This document shows positions 1 through 5,083 of a DNA stretch of 7,338 nt, in pieces. Origin of the DNA: Patescibacteria group bacterium (GTDB taxonomy: Bacteria > Patescibacteriota > Microgenomatia > UBA1400 > PJMF01); the NCBI GenBank assembly GCA_018813375.1, contig JAHJBU010000037.1:1-7338 (forward strand). The letters run 5' to 3'. The translations under genes were made by a program, and so were the position numbers. Positions within the stretch are counted from its first letter, which is position 1. Every line of letters begins with the position of its first letter. Under the pieces are notes generated by a model, which ran no database searches, had not been told where the DNA came from, and was given only the letters and a program-made list of their open reading frames with translations.

Positions 1-1547
1 CCTAGCCGATAGAGAATAGCCAAGGGTCCTAAAGCGTGACCAATAGATTTATCTGCGATCTGTGTAAGAAGAGTGTAATCTGGTAATCTGGCGGGTAGTG
101 TTAGGAGGTGTTTTTTAACCATACCTCGACAATCAGTAATTTCTTTAAGTTCTGCTGAGTCTATTTGAGCCATGAGTTGGGTGAGATGTTGGATAAATTG
201 AGAGTTACCAAGCATTGTTTGCGCGTAGTTGAGCATAAATTCACGGTGTGCAAAATTTGCAATGGTGATGAATTTAGGGTTAGTTTCTTGGTCCATGACG
301 TCGTCATAAATTGAGTACGCCAACCATCCCCAAAAATTAGCTAGACCAAGTTGGTGCAAATCTGTGGCAGAAATTGTTTGAGTTGGTTTGTCTATAGCTT
401 GGTAAAAATGCGTGGGTAGGGTGGTGATGAAGTGCTCATCATCGGCTTTGATGAGTTTTTTTACCATTGGTTTTGCCAATGAGTGGAGTGATGGCTCAAG
501 TTGATTTAGTCGATGATTTATTTGTTGGTGTATTGATCGTTGATGAGGTTGCGATTGATTGGCAATGGTTGGTTTTTGAGTAGATCTAAGTAGTGAGAGG
601 CACTCTATGACCAGGGCAGTAGTTAAAGCTGGTGAGCCAGCATAGTGGGGTTGATGATCAATGCTGGGATCATAGCAAAAAGTTTCTGCGGGCCAGGAGC
701 CATTTGGTTTTTGAGCCTGAATTAAATAGGAGCTGACTTGTTGTTGTAAGGCTGTGTCAGTATGACCAAGTCTAATTAATGAGCTCATGGATAAGGCGGT
801 CGTGAGCGGAGTTGACCAGAGCTGATGAGTTTTTAATTTCAATAGTTTTGAGATGAGTTGGGGTTGATGCTTTCCTTGATATTTTCTAGAAATAAAATAA
901 AGCACTGGATAGACGCTGGGGTAGTAGTCTGAGGTGTAATCTGAGTCTACGATGTGTTGGTCAATGAAATTTACTAAATTAGGTAGGGTGACTTGGAGTA
1001 AAGAGAGAAAGTGAGCAATATTGCTATTTACTACTAGATCAATATTATTCCATTTAGGCTCAGAATTATTTTGTAGCCAAGTTTTATAGGGTCCACCCGG
1101 AGTTGATTCGCATGTGGTCAAAGAAGCAGTGATTTGAGCCAAAATTTTACCAGTAAAAAGTTGAGGTTGGTGTTGATAAAGAGCTGTTAATGCACAACTA
1201 GTGTCATCCCAATCATCAGGGATGGAAAAGCGAGTGTGCTCTGGACTATTTTTGGTCCAATAATTCCAGGTGTAGCTTGGGCTTTTTTGAGTAAGCAGAA
1301 ATCTGTTGAGCTTGTTTTTAATTTTATCTAAAGCTTTATTTAAAGCTTTATCTAAAGTGGGGGATGTGGTGAAGGTAGTATTAGTCAGCGCTGATAAAAT
1401 AAGCGCATTAAAAAAAATAGTTTGGTAGCGGTGTTGTGATTGAAATGGTTTTTGGGTTGGTGATGACCAACTTTCAAATCCACCCCAGAGTTGCTGTTGG
1501 TTTTTGAGGTAGTTTATGGCTAAGCGTAAAGTGTTAGAAAATGACAT
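1..1547 (-). CDS. Putative two-domain (class II-like plus class I-like) terpene synthase, C-terminus cut by window edge
   Basis: An uninterrupted frame of 515 codons starts at ATG 1547 and runs off the left edge, so the C-terminus is missing. The N-terminal half (about 1-325) has features of alpha/alpha-barrel terpene cyclases: a QxxxGxF repeat (Q18 to F24), a full QW motif QKPNGSW (279-285), and DWDDT (112-116), which fits the DxDDT proton-donor motif of class II cyclases. The second half (about 330-515) carries DDVMD (415-419), the first Mg-diphosphate motif of class I terpene and prenyl diphosphate synthases, then an ADKSIGHALGPLAIL stretch near the edge. The RRG that usually follows DDxxD in chain-elongating enzymes is absent, which favours cyclase over elongase. 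The second class I metal motif would lie outside the window. No signal peptide or membrane segment is seen; residues 73-90 are a Lys/Leu-rich repeat (LDKALNKALDK). The promoter sits 7 nt before the ATG with no SD, so the mRNA is probably leaderless. Substrate and product are unknown. Confidence 0.72.
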   Translation of the reverse strand, partial: MSFSNTLRLAINYLKNQQQLWGGFESWSSPTQKPFQSQHRYQTIFFNALILSALTNTTFTTSPTLDKALNKALDKIKNKLNRFLLTQKSPSYTWNYWTKNSPEHTRFSIPDDWDDTSCALTALYQHQPQLFTGKILAQITASLTTCESTPGGPYKTWLQNNSEPKWNNIDLVVNSNIAHFLSLLQVTLPNLVNFIDQHIVDSDYTSDYYPSVYPVLYFISRKYQGKHQPQLISKLLKLKTHQLWSTPLTTALSMSSLIRLGHTDTALQQQVSSYLIQAQKPNGSWPAETFCYDPSIDHQPHYAGSPALTTALVIECLSLLRSTQKPTIANQSQPHQRSIHQQINHRLNQLEPSLHSLAKPMVKKLIKADDEHFITTLPTHFYQAIDKPTQTISATDLHQLGLANFWGWLAYSIYDDVMDQETNPKFITIANFAHREFMLNYAQTMLGNSQFIQHLTQLMAQIDSAELKEITDCRGMVKKHLLTLPARLPDYTLLTQIADKSIGHALGPLAILYRL

Positions 1548-1554
1548 CTGGCTA

Positions 1555-1590
1555 AATTTAGCAAGCCAGCATTAAGAAATAATTAAGAGT
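1555..1590 (-). promoter_or_regulatory. Terpene-gene promoter with 11-bp-spaced direct repeat (putative response-regulator box)
   Basis: On the plus strand ATTAAG occurs at 1571-1576 and 1582-1587, exactly 11 bp apart, the spacing of OmpR/PhoB-family tandem half-sites. Read on the minus strand, a 10-nt gap separates the boxes from a -10-like TAAATT (1555-1560), which lies 7 nt before the ATG at 1547. The -10 is inside a perfect 12-bp palindrome GCTAAATTTAGC (1551-1562). The whole 36-nt module matches the response-regulator promoter at 3970-4005 at 27 of 36 positions without gaps. The repeats cover the place where a -35 would be, as expected of an activator-dependent promoter. Confidence 0.6.
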
Positions 1591-1639
1591 ATTGTGAGCG
1601 ATGGAGAGTTATTGGACGAGATTTTAGGCTTAATTTAAG

Positions 1640-3022
1640 TTAAGCCGGATTTTTTACTGGCAAGGAGATAGTAAAAGTGGCGCCTTGACCCGGTTTTGAG
1701 AAGAGTTGGATCTGGCCATTAAATTGTTGTTCAACTGCAGATTTAACTAGAAATAATCCTAGACCAAAATTATCTTTAGTTTTGGTTTTAGTGGTGTAGA
1801 AAGGTTTGAAGATTTTTGATTGCTGGTCAGGCTTAATGCCAGCACCAAAGTCTTTGACTATAAGTAATAATTGGTTTTTTGCGCGTTGCAGGCTGACCTC
1901 TATCTGACGCTGTGATGATGTAGACGACTGAGTAGCTGCTGATGAGTAGCTTTCAATTGCATTAGTGAGGAGATTAATCATAATTTGGTGAAAAGCGCCA
2001 ATTGAGCCATGGAGTTGGTCTGGAGTGAGTTTAATAATTTTGATCTTAATTTGTTTTTGTCTAGCTTGATAGCGTAGCATGCGGACAATATTTTTAATCT
2101 CTGTTGCAGGACAAAAATATTGGAATTGATTTTGAGGTAAAAGTCTTTCTTGAGTGTGGTGGACAAAATCACTCATATTATGTACTGCATCCAGAGCTTT
2201 GGTGGGTTGTTGGAGTTCTAAATCTAGAGAGACTTGGGTGAGGTGATTGCGCAGGTCATGAAAAAGGCCGCTCGCAATTCGGCCCACATCAACCAATCGT
2301 TGCCAATTTATCATTTGTTTAAGTTGTGATTCTTTGAGTTGTTGAGTGCGGGCCTGAACTTTAACTTCGAGCTGATCGCGTTCTATTTTGAGGGCTTGTT
2401 TAGACAACATAGCTTTTTTTAGGGCTATGGCAATTTCTCTATTAGCTAGCCAAGAAAATAGAGCAATTAAAGACAGGGTGAGACAGATAACTATTGTATT
2501 GCTGAGATGAGGAGATTCTTGTTGCCAGAGATAATCATAGTAAATTACTCCTGTGCCTTGGAGCTGAGTTAGGATAAGTAATAATAAACTAGTGATGAAA
2601 GTGATGATTAAGGCGAGTTTGGAGTTAATTAAAATTCCAGCGAAAATAATTATCAGAGCGTAAGTCAGGACTGCTTGATGGAGGAGGGCACCCCAGCGTA
2701 ATGAAGTATAGGCTGTAGCCAGCCATAGTAGGGTCAAGTAAAGACTGGCCGCCAAGCGAGGGTAGCCTTGGCGAGAAACGCGGTATAAGCTCATTAATCC
2801 CAACCAAATAGCAATCATTAGGCTTGGTGGTGCGCCATGAAATTCTTGGTGAGCAAGAAAATGTTTGCCGGCACTGATGATGACTAGCAAGGTAGCCGTT
2901 CCAGTAAGGTACAAGCTGCCTAGCAAGAGAATATAGAAGATGAGTTCTTTTCTAGCACTTTCTTCATCAGATGAAGTCGGGGTTAGCCATCGCTGATGAA
3001 GTTTAATCAGTTTTTTAAACAC
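1640..3022 (-). CDS. Membrane-bound sensor histidine kinase
   Basis: This 460-residue kinase has about six hydrophobic segments in residues 27-192 (around 27-50, 66-82, 90-107, 116-131, 134-152 and 174-192). A charged, probably coiled-coil linker follows (about 195-240). The dimerisation and phosphotransfer domain has FHDLRNHLT with the phosphoacceptor H255. The C-terminal HATPase domain shows the N box (N350, N354), the G1 box DFGAG (391-395), FKPFYTT (F box, 405-411) and the G2 box FGLGLFL (419-425). No extracytoplasmic ligand domain is seen, so the signal is probably sensed in or near the membrane. The start codon is GTG with no SD; a consensus TATAAT ends 8 nt upstream, suggesting an own, leaderless promoter inside the preceding small ORF. 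It lies downstream of the response regulator at 3212-3886, its obvious partner, and 92 bp upstream of the terpene gene. Confidence 0.93.
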   Translation of the reverse strand: MFKKLIKLHQRWLTPTSSDEESARKELIFYILLLGSLYLTGTATLLVIISAGKHFLAHQEFHGAPPSLMIAIWLGLMSLYRVSRQGYPRLAASLYLTLLWLATAYTSLRWGALLHQAVLTYALIIIFAGILINSKLALIITFITSLLLLILTQLQGTGVIYYDYLWQQESPHLSNTIVICLTLSLIALFSWLANREIAIALKKAMLSKQALKIERDQLEVKVQARTQQLKESQLKQMINWQRLVDVGRIASGLFHDLRNHLTQVSLDLELQQPTKALDAVHNMSDFVHHTQERLLPQNQFQYFCPATEIKNIVRMLRYQARQKQIKIKIIKLTPDQLHGSIGAFHQIMINLLTNAIESYSSAATQSSTSSQRQIEVSLQRAKNQLLLIVKDFGAGIKPDQQSKIFKPFYTTKTKTKDNFGLGLFLVKSAVEQQFNGQIQLFSKPGQGATFTISLPVKNPA

Positions 3023-3036
3023 TGTCCGAGATTATA
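3023..3036 (-). promoter_or_regulatory. Consensus -10 hexamer directly before the kinase start
   Basis: On the minus strand TATAAT (3031-3036) is followed by 8 nt and the GTG start of the kinase. A transcript starting at the usual distance would begin at or next to the start codon. A clear -35 is not visible; ATGCAC sits at a 17-nt spacing and matches TTGACA poorly. The hexamer lies just after the stop codon of the 35-residue ORF. Confidence 0.42.
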
Positions 3037-3038
3037 GC

Positions 3039-3146
3039 TCAATCTATCCAGGGGTGCATGGCTTGAGCGCTAGGAAGTGACTCTTGCAGCTGTTTGGTTG
3101 TGCGGCTTTTGACATCAGTCAAAGCAAGCTTCATAAGATGTGGCAT
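3039..3146 (-). CDS. 35-residue small protein between response regulator and kinase
   Basis: The frame runs from ATG (3144-3146) to TGA (3039-3041) in the gap between regulator and kinase, co-oriented with both. The strongest support is translational: GAAAGGAG (plus-strand complement 3153-3160) with 6 nt between AGGAG and ATG, the best Shine-Dalgarno in the window. The peptide starts MPHLMKLALTDVKSR, continues with a Gln/Ser-rich middle and ends AMHPWID. It is basic at the N-terminal side and has no signal peptide, membrane span or cysteine. It ends 16 nt before the kinase GTG, so it could couple translation into the kinase, or be a small accessory or signalling peptide of the two-component system. 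I do not recognise a family. A chance ORF with a chance SD is the alternative. Confidence 0.55.
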   Translation of the reverse strand: MPHLMKLALTDVKSRTTKQLQESLPSAQAMHPWID

Positions 3147-3152
3147 AACAAA

Positions 3153-3160
3153 CTCCTTTC
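3153..3160 (-). promoter_or_regulatory. Strong ribosome binding site of the 35-residue ORF
   Basis: The minus-strand sequence GAAAGGAG lies 6 nt before the ATG at 3146. It stands out because most other starts in the window lack a convincing SD, and it is the main reason for calling the small ORF. Confidence 0.65.
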
Positions 3161-3211
3161 ATTATTAATTAGTATTAATGATGATTAGAGCACTGATTGA
3201 TTAAGCATAGA

Positions 3212-3886
3212 TTAATTATTTTCAGCAACTAGTTTATAGCCAATACCATGCATAGTTTTGATTAATTGATTACTATCTGGTAGACCAATTTTTCTTCTTA
3301 AGTTGCACACATGAACATCCACCGTGTTGCTAGTTAAATAAGAGGCACCTTCCCAGATATGCTCAGCGATTTGAAGACGACTTAGGGGGACGTTGCGATG
3401 ACGGAGAAAATATTGGAGGAGTAAGAATTCTTTTTTTGATAATGATAGGGGTTTATGGTTAAACAAAACAGTTTGGGTTTGTGGATTGAGTGAAAGTTGA
3501 CCGATTTTAGTAGTGGTGCCGGTGGGTGCGTTATGGCGTCGCAGTAATGCTCTCATTCTAGCTTTGATTTCCACTAGGCTAAAAGGTTTAACTACGTAAT
3601 CATCAGCACCTGCATCTAGTAGCACGGCTTTACTCTCAGCAAGATTTTTACCAGTCAGCACCAAAATTGGACAAGAGAGTTGTGCTTGGCGCAATTCTTG
3701 GCAAACTTCAAATCCGGAGGTGTCTGGTAAATTTAGATCTAGAATAATAAGATCGTAGTCGTTGGTGAGAGCTTTGTAGATGCCTTTTTTACCGGTGTAG
3801 GCTAAGTCAACTAAGTAGCTAGTGGAAAGACCCGATCGTAGCGCTTTGGCTATGGGTTTTTCATCTTCAATTAGTAAAATTTTCAT
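3212..3886 (-). CDS. OmpR/PhoB-family DNA-binding response regulator
   Basis: This 224-residue regulator has the usual two-domain layout. The receiver domain (about 1-118) carries the acidic pair E7/D8, the phosphoacceptor D50 in LIILDLNLPD, T78 in LVLTG and K100 in VVKPF. The winged-helix effector domain (about 128-220) has a typical recognition-helix region, SNTVDVHVCNLRRKIG (186-201), and the C-terminal hairpin MHGIGYKLV. It should be phosphorylated by the kinase encoded downstream and bind tandem half-sites with 10- or 11-bp periodicity. Such a tandem site is present in its own promoter and in the promoter of the terpene gene. The ATG at 3886 is preceded by an AGGG (complement 3895-3898) 8 nt upstream, within the conserved leader. 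A 65-nt gap separates it from the 35-residue ORF. Confidence 0.95.
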   Translation of the reverse strand: MKILLIEDEKPIAKALRSGLSTSYLVDLAYTGKKGIYKALTNDYDLIILDLNLPDTSGFEVCQELRQAQLSCPILVLTGKNLAESKAVLLDAGADDYVVKPFSLVEIKARMRALLRRHNAPTGTTTKIGQLSLNPQTQTVLFNHKPLSLSKKEFLLLQYFLRHRNVPLSRLQIAEHIWEGASYLTSNTVDVHVCNLRRKIGLPDSNQLIKTMHGIGYKLVAENN

Positions 3887-3955
3887 ATTACGGACCCTGA
3901 TTTTTTCAAGCGTAGTGCCGAAAAATCAGCTGGTACGCAAAATGCTGTGCATAAA
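3887..3955 (-). promoter_or_regulatory. Conserved leader element, copy A (5' UTR of the response regulator)
   Basis: This 69-nt segment, plus the following ATGAAAA, matches 7216-7291 on the plus strand at 70 of 76 positions with no gaps. It can fold into stem P1 (GCGTA with TACGC, complement 3934-3938 and 3910-3914), an internal loop, and stem P2 (GCTGA with TCGGC, 3926-3930 and 3917-3921) closed by TTTT. A competing 8-bp helix pairs TGATTTTT of P2 and its loop with AAAAATCA, immediately before the SD-like AGGG (3895-3898). The probable transcription start from TATACT at 3970-3975 falls just upstream, so the element would be nearly the entire 5' UTR. Function is unknown; a cis-regulatory RNA is the leading idea. 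Confidence 0.65.
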
Positions 3956-3969
3956 TAAATTAACAGCTT

Positions 3970-4005
3970 AGTATAGCAGTCAAAGATTAAGAAATTATTA
4001 AGTGT
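3970..4005 (-). promoter_or_regulatory. Response-regulator promoter with 11-bp-spaced direct repeat (putative autoregulatory box)
   Basis: On the plus strand ATTAAG occurs at 3986-3991 and 3997-4002, 11 bp apart. On the minus strand a 10-nt gap then leads to a good -10, TATACT (3970-3975). No consensus -35 is seen; the repeats occupy that region, as in PhoB-type activated promoters. The expected transcript starts near 3963 and has a leader of about 77 nt. The same module precedes the terpene gene at 1555-1590. Confidence 0.62.
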
Positions 4006-4028
4006 TTTGTTAGAGTAGTTTTTAAAAT

Positions 4029-4047
4029 TGGTCTAATTGGCAGACCA
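4029..4047. repeat. Small hairpin between regulator promoter and outer mobile element
   Basis: TGGTCT (4029-4034) pairs with AGACCA (4042-4047) across a 7-nt loop. No T-run follows on either strand, so it is not an obvious terminator. The remainder of 4006-4059 shows nothing I can name. Confidence 0.3.
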
Positions 4048-4059
4048 TGGGGATAAATA

Positions 4060-4068
4060 ATGGTTTTA
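4060..4068. repeat. Left copy of 9-bp target-site duplication
   Basis: ATGGTTTTA directly abuts the left inverted repeat starting at 4069 and is repeated in the same orientation at 4511-4519, directly after the right inverted repeat. This is the footprint of a transposition event. Confidence 0.65.
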
Positions 4069-4077
4069 CTGACCCAC

Positions 4078-4218
4078 CTACTCATTTCTGGTAACTTCAA
4101 AGGTAGGTAGTTTCTCAAGTAATTTGTTGGCCGGTAAGATAATTATTTGCCTGGTGTATCCACTTGGGATACATCTACTTCCTGCACCCTTGGTAAATAT
4201 ATCTAAAGGATATGTTTT
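4078..4218 (-). pseudogene. C-terminal ORF remnant inside the outer element
   Basis: A minus-strand frame of 46 residues with no start codon at its upstream end terminates at TAG 4078-4080, inside the left TIR. It begins KTYPLDIFTKGAG and ends KLPTFEVTRNE. If one A were added to the 5-A run around 4215-4219 (minus strand) and the MITE were removed, the frame would extend upstream across the MITE site into sequence near 4398-4460. This suggests a broken small gene, possibly the end of a transposase. I do not recognise the family, and a chance open frame in AT-rich DNA cannot be excluded. Confidence 0.3.
4155..4173. repeat. 7-bp inverted repeat inside outer element
   Basis: TGTATCC (4155-4161) and GGATACA (4167-4173) are perfect inverse copies around a 5-nt loop. 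It is probably part of the secondary structure of the outer element. Confidence 0.4.
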
Positions 4219-4224
4219 TCAAGG
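4188..4224. repeat. 16-bp imperfect hairpin next to the MITE
   Basis: The arms 4188-4203 and 4209-4224 pair at 15 of 16 positions, counting two G-U pairs, around the loop TAAAG. It lies within the outer element, 9 bp left of the nested MITE. Confidence 0.4.
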
Positions 4225-4233
4225 ACCACTAAA

Positions 4234-4397
4234 TAGACTTGTTGCGAAATAAGAAATTAGTTACTTAGCGCATCTTTTGCATATTTTAGTAATTTTTTCT
4301 TTCTCAAGTAGCTAGGCTACTATTGGTAGAAAGAAATTACTAAAATATATCAAAATCTATCGTTAATTAATTTAATTTTTATTTCGCAACAAGTCTA
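4234..4397. mobile_element. Nested MITE with 19-bp TIRs, nearly one complete hairpin
   Basis: The left end TAGACTTGTTGCGAAATAA (4234-4252) is repeated inverted at the right end (4379-4397). The flanking TA may be a target duplication, as made by IS630/Tc1-type transposases, or simply part of the repeat. The arms stay complementary further in: TATTTTAGTAATTT near 4278-4291 matches AAATTACTAAAATA near 4335-4348, and the centre is AGTAGC, TAG, GCTACT. It has no coding capacity, so it would be mobilised in trans. It interrupts the outer element and is therefore the younger insertion. Confidence 0.7.
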
Positions 4398-4510
4398 ATC
4401 AATGGTAATAAAAATTGTTCTGAATACGGAGATTTTTTTATTGTCAAAAAAGTAACTCAAACAACTATATCAACTCATCACAAATTACCCGAAATATGTA
4501 GGCGGGTCAG

Positions 4511-4519
4511 ATGGTTTTA
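4511..4519. repeat. Right copy of 9-bp target-site duplication
   Basis: ATGGTTTTA follows the right inverted repeat ending at 4510 and matches 4060-4068. It ends only 3 nt before the -35 of the toxin-antitoxin promoter, so the element inserted right at the edge of that promoter. Confidence 0.65.
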
Positions 4520-4522
4520 TTA

Positions 4523-4550
4523 TTGACAATGTACATTAGAAATGTACAAT
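4523..4550 (+). promoter_or_regulatory. Toxin-antitoxin promoter with embedded TGTACA operator
   Basis: TTGACA (4523-4528), a 16-bp spacer and TACAAT (4545-4550) form a near-consensus promoter. A perfect inverted repeat, TGTACATT-AGA-AATGTACA (4530-4548), fills the spacer and overlaps the -10, giving two TGTACA cores (4530-4535 and 4543-4548). TGTACA is the known core recognised by YefM-YoeB complexes, so the site fits autorepression by the downstream antitoxin. Transcription should start about 3-5 nt before the ATG at 4561, leaving essentially no leader. Confidence 0.8.
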
Positions 4551-4560
4551 TACAACTACT

Positions 4561-4809
4561 ATGCAAGTTATAACCACCACCACCCTTCGAAAATATCTGT
4601 CTGACTCCGTTGATAAAGTCAGCGGAGATAAAGATTATTTATTGATTGCTCGCAGGGGAAAAATTGTTTCGGCTTTAGTTAATATTGATCTATTTGAGGA
4701 TCTTGTAGCACTGATGAATAAAGATTATAAAGAGAGCATTGCCCAAGCTCGTGATGAATATGAACAAGGTGAGTATGTAAGTCACGAACAATTATTTGGC
4801 GAACTTTAA
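4561..4809 (+). CDS. Phd/YefM-family antitoxin
   Basis: This 82-residue protein belongs to the Phd/YefM antitoxin superfamily by overall pattern. Residues 1-55 form the DNA-binding dimer domain (MQVITTTTLRKYLSDSVDKV, then YLLIARRGKIVSALVNIDLFEDL). The acidic tail (56-82, ending EHEQLFGEL-like in composition) should wrap the toxin and neutralise it. It is the first gene of a two-gene operon, 3 bp before the toxin. It should repress its own promoter, alone and better with toxin bound, through the TGTACA repeats upstream. There is no SD before the ATG; the promoter position points to a leaderless message. Length and gene order are normal for the family. Confidence 0.9.
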   Translation: MQVITTTTLRKYLSDSVDKVSGDKDYLLIARRGKIVSALVNIDLFEDLVALMNKDYKESIAQARDEYEQGEYVSHEQLFGEL

Positions 4810-4812
4810 CTC

Positions 4813-5061
4813 ATGTCATATAGGCTGCTTTATACTAAGCGAGCCGTCAAGGATATACAAAAATTAGATACAGTTGTTAAAAAAAGAATTGGTAAAAAAT
4901 TATCCCAGTACGCTCGTGATCCAATGACTTATGCTAGGAAACTGGTTAATGCTAGTATTGGGACTTATAGGTGGAGGATAGGGGATTATCGAGTAGTGTT
5001 TGACGTTGATAGAGAAAAGATAGTAGTTTTACGAGTTGGACATAGGAGTGAGATTTATTAA
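4813..5061 (+). CDS. RelE/ParE-superfamily toxin (YoeB/RelE-like)
   Basis: This 82-residue protein has the compact RelE fold pattern: an N-terminal beta strand (YRLLYTKRAVKDIQKL), a helical hairpin, then the conserved core TYRWRIGDYRVVF (51-63) and VLRVGHRSEIY at the C-terminus. Residues R53, R55, R60, H77 and Y82 are candidates for RNA binding and cleavage. Members usually act as ribosome-dependent mRNA endoribonucleases and are blocked by the cognate antitoxin. The gene follows the antitoxin after 3 bp with no SD, so translation is probably coupled. A ParE-like gyrase poison has a similar fold, but the YefM-type partner and its operator favour the RelE/YoeB branch. All family landmarks are present, so it appears intact. 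Confidence 0.88.
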   Translation: MSYRLLYTKRAVKDIQKLDTVVKKRIGKKLSQYARDPMTYARKLVNASIGTYRWRIGDYRVVFDVDREKIVVLRVGHRSEIY

Positions 5062-5076
5062 GGATTAGACTATACT
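5048..5076 (+). promoter_or_regulatory. Probable promoter of the Nramp-like transporter
   Basis: TATACT (5071-5076) lies 7 nt before the ATG at 5084, the same distance seen at the terpene gene. A weak -35, GTGAGA (5048-5053), sits at a 17-bp spacing and overlaps the end of the toxin gene. AAGGA (5061-5065) is too far from the ATG to serve as an SD, so a leaderless start is the better explanation. Confidence 0.45.
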
Positions 5077-5083
5077 TATCTTA

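Larger units (their letters stand above)
4069..4510. mobile_element. Non-autonomous or decayed insertion element with TIRs and 9-bp TSD
   Basis: The left end CTGACCCACCTAC (4069-4081) is the inverse of the right end GTAGGCGGGTCAG (4498-4510) at 12 of 13 positions. The similarity continues inward to about 29 bp with 24 matches. A 9-bp direct repeat flanks both ends exactly. The element is 442 bp, or about 280 bp without the MITE nested in it, too short for an active transposase. A degraded minus-strand frame ends inside the left TIR (4078), as transposase genes often do. A CTGAC start with a 9-bp duplication recalls IS50-like members of the IS4 family, but that link is only suggestive. The element lies just upstream of the toxin-antitoxin promoter. 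Confidence 0.65.

Noticed and set aside
1627..1646. 7-bp inverted repeat GGCTTAA/TTAAGCC over the kinase stop codon as a terminator
   Set aside because: No T-run follows it in the minus-strand direction of the kinase; the T-run is on the plus-strand side, where no gene ends.
1978..2172. 64-codon minus-strand frame inside the kinase gene
   Set aside because: It is an alternative frame of the well-supported kinase and has no family features.
2625..2807. 60-codon frame inside the kinase gene
   Set aside because: It is a shadow of the kinase membrane region in another frame.
3887..3955. Conserved leader as a known riboswitch such as preQ1-I or GEMM
   Set aside because: The conserved blocks do not match the consensus of these classes as I know them; a covariance-model search would settle this.
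4060..4110. Short plus-strand ORF starting ATGGTTTTA with GGGGAT upstream
   Set aside because: It is only 16 residues, and its start lies in the target duplication of the insertion element.
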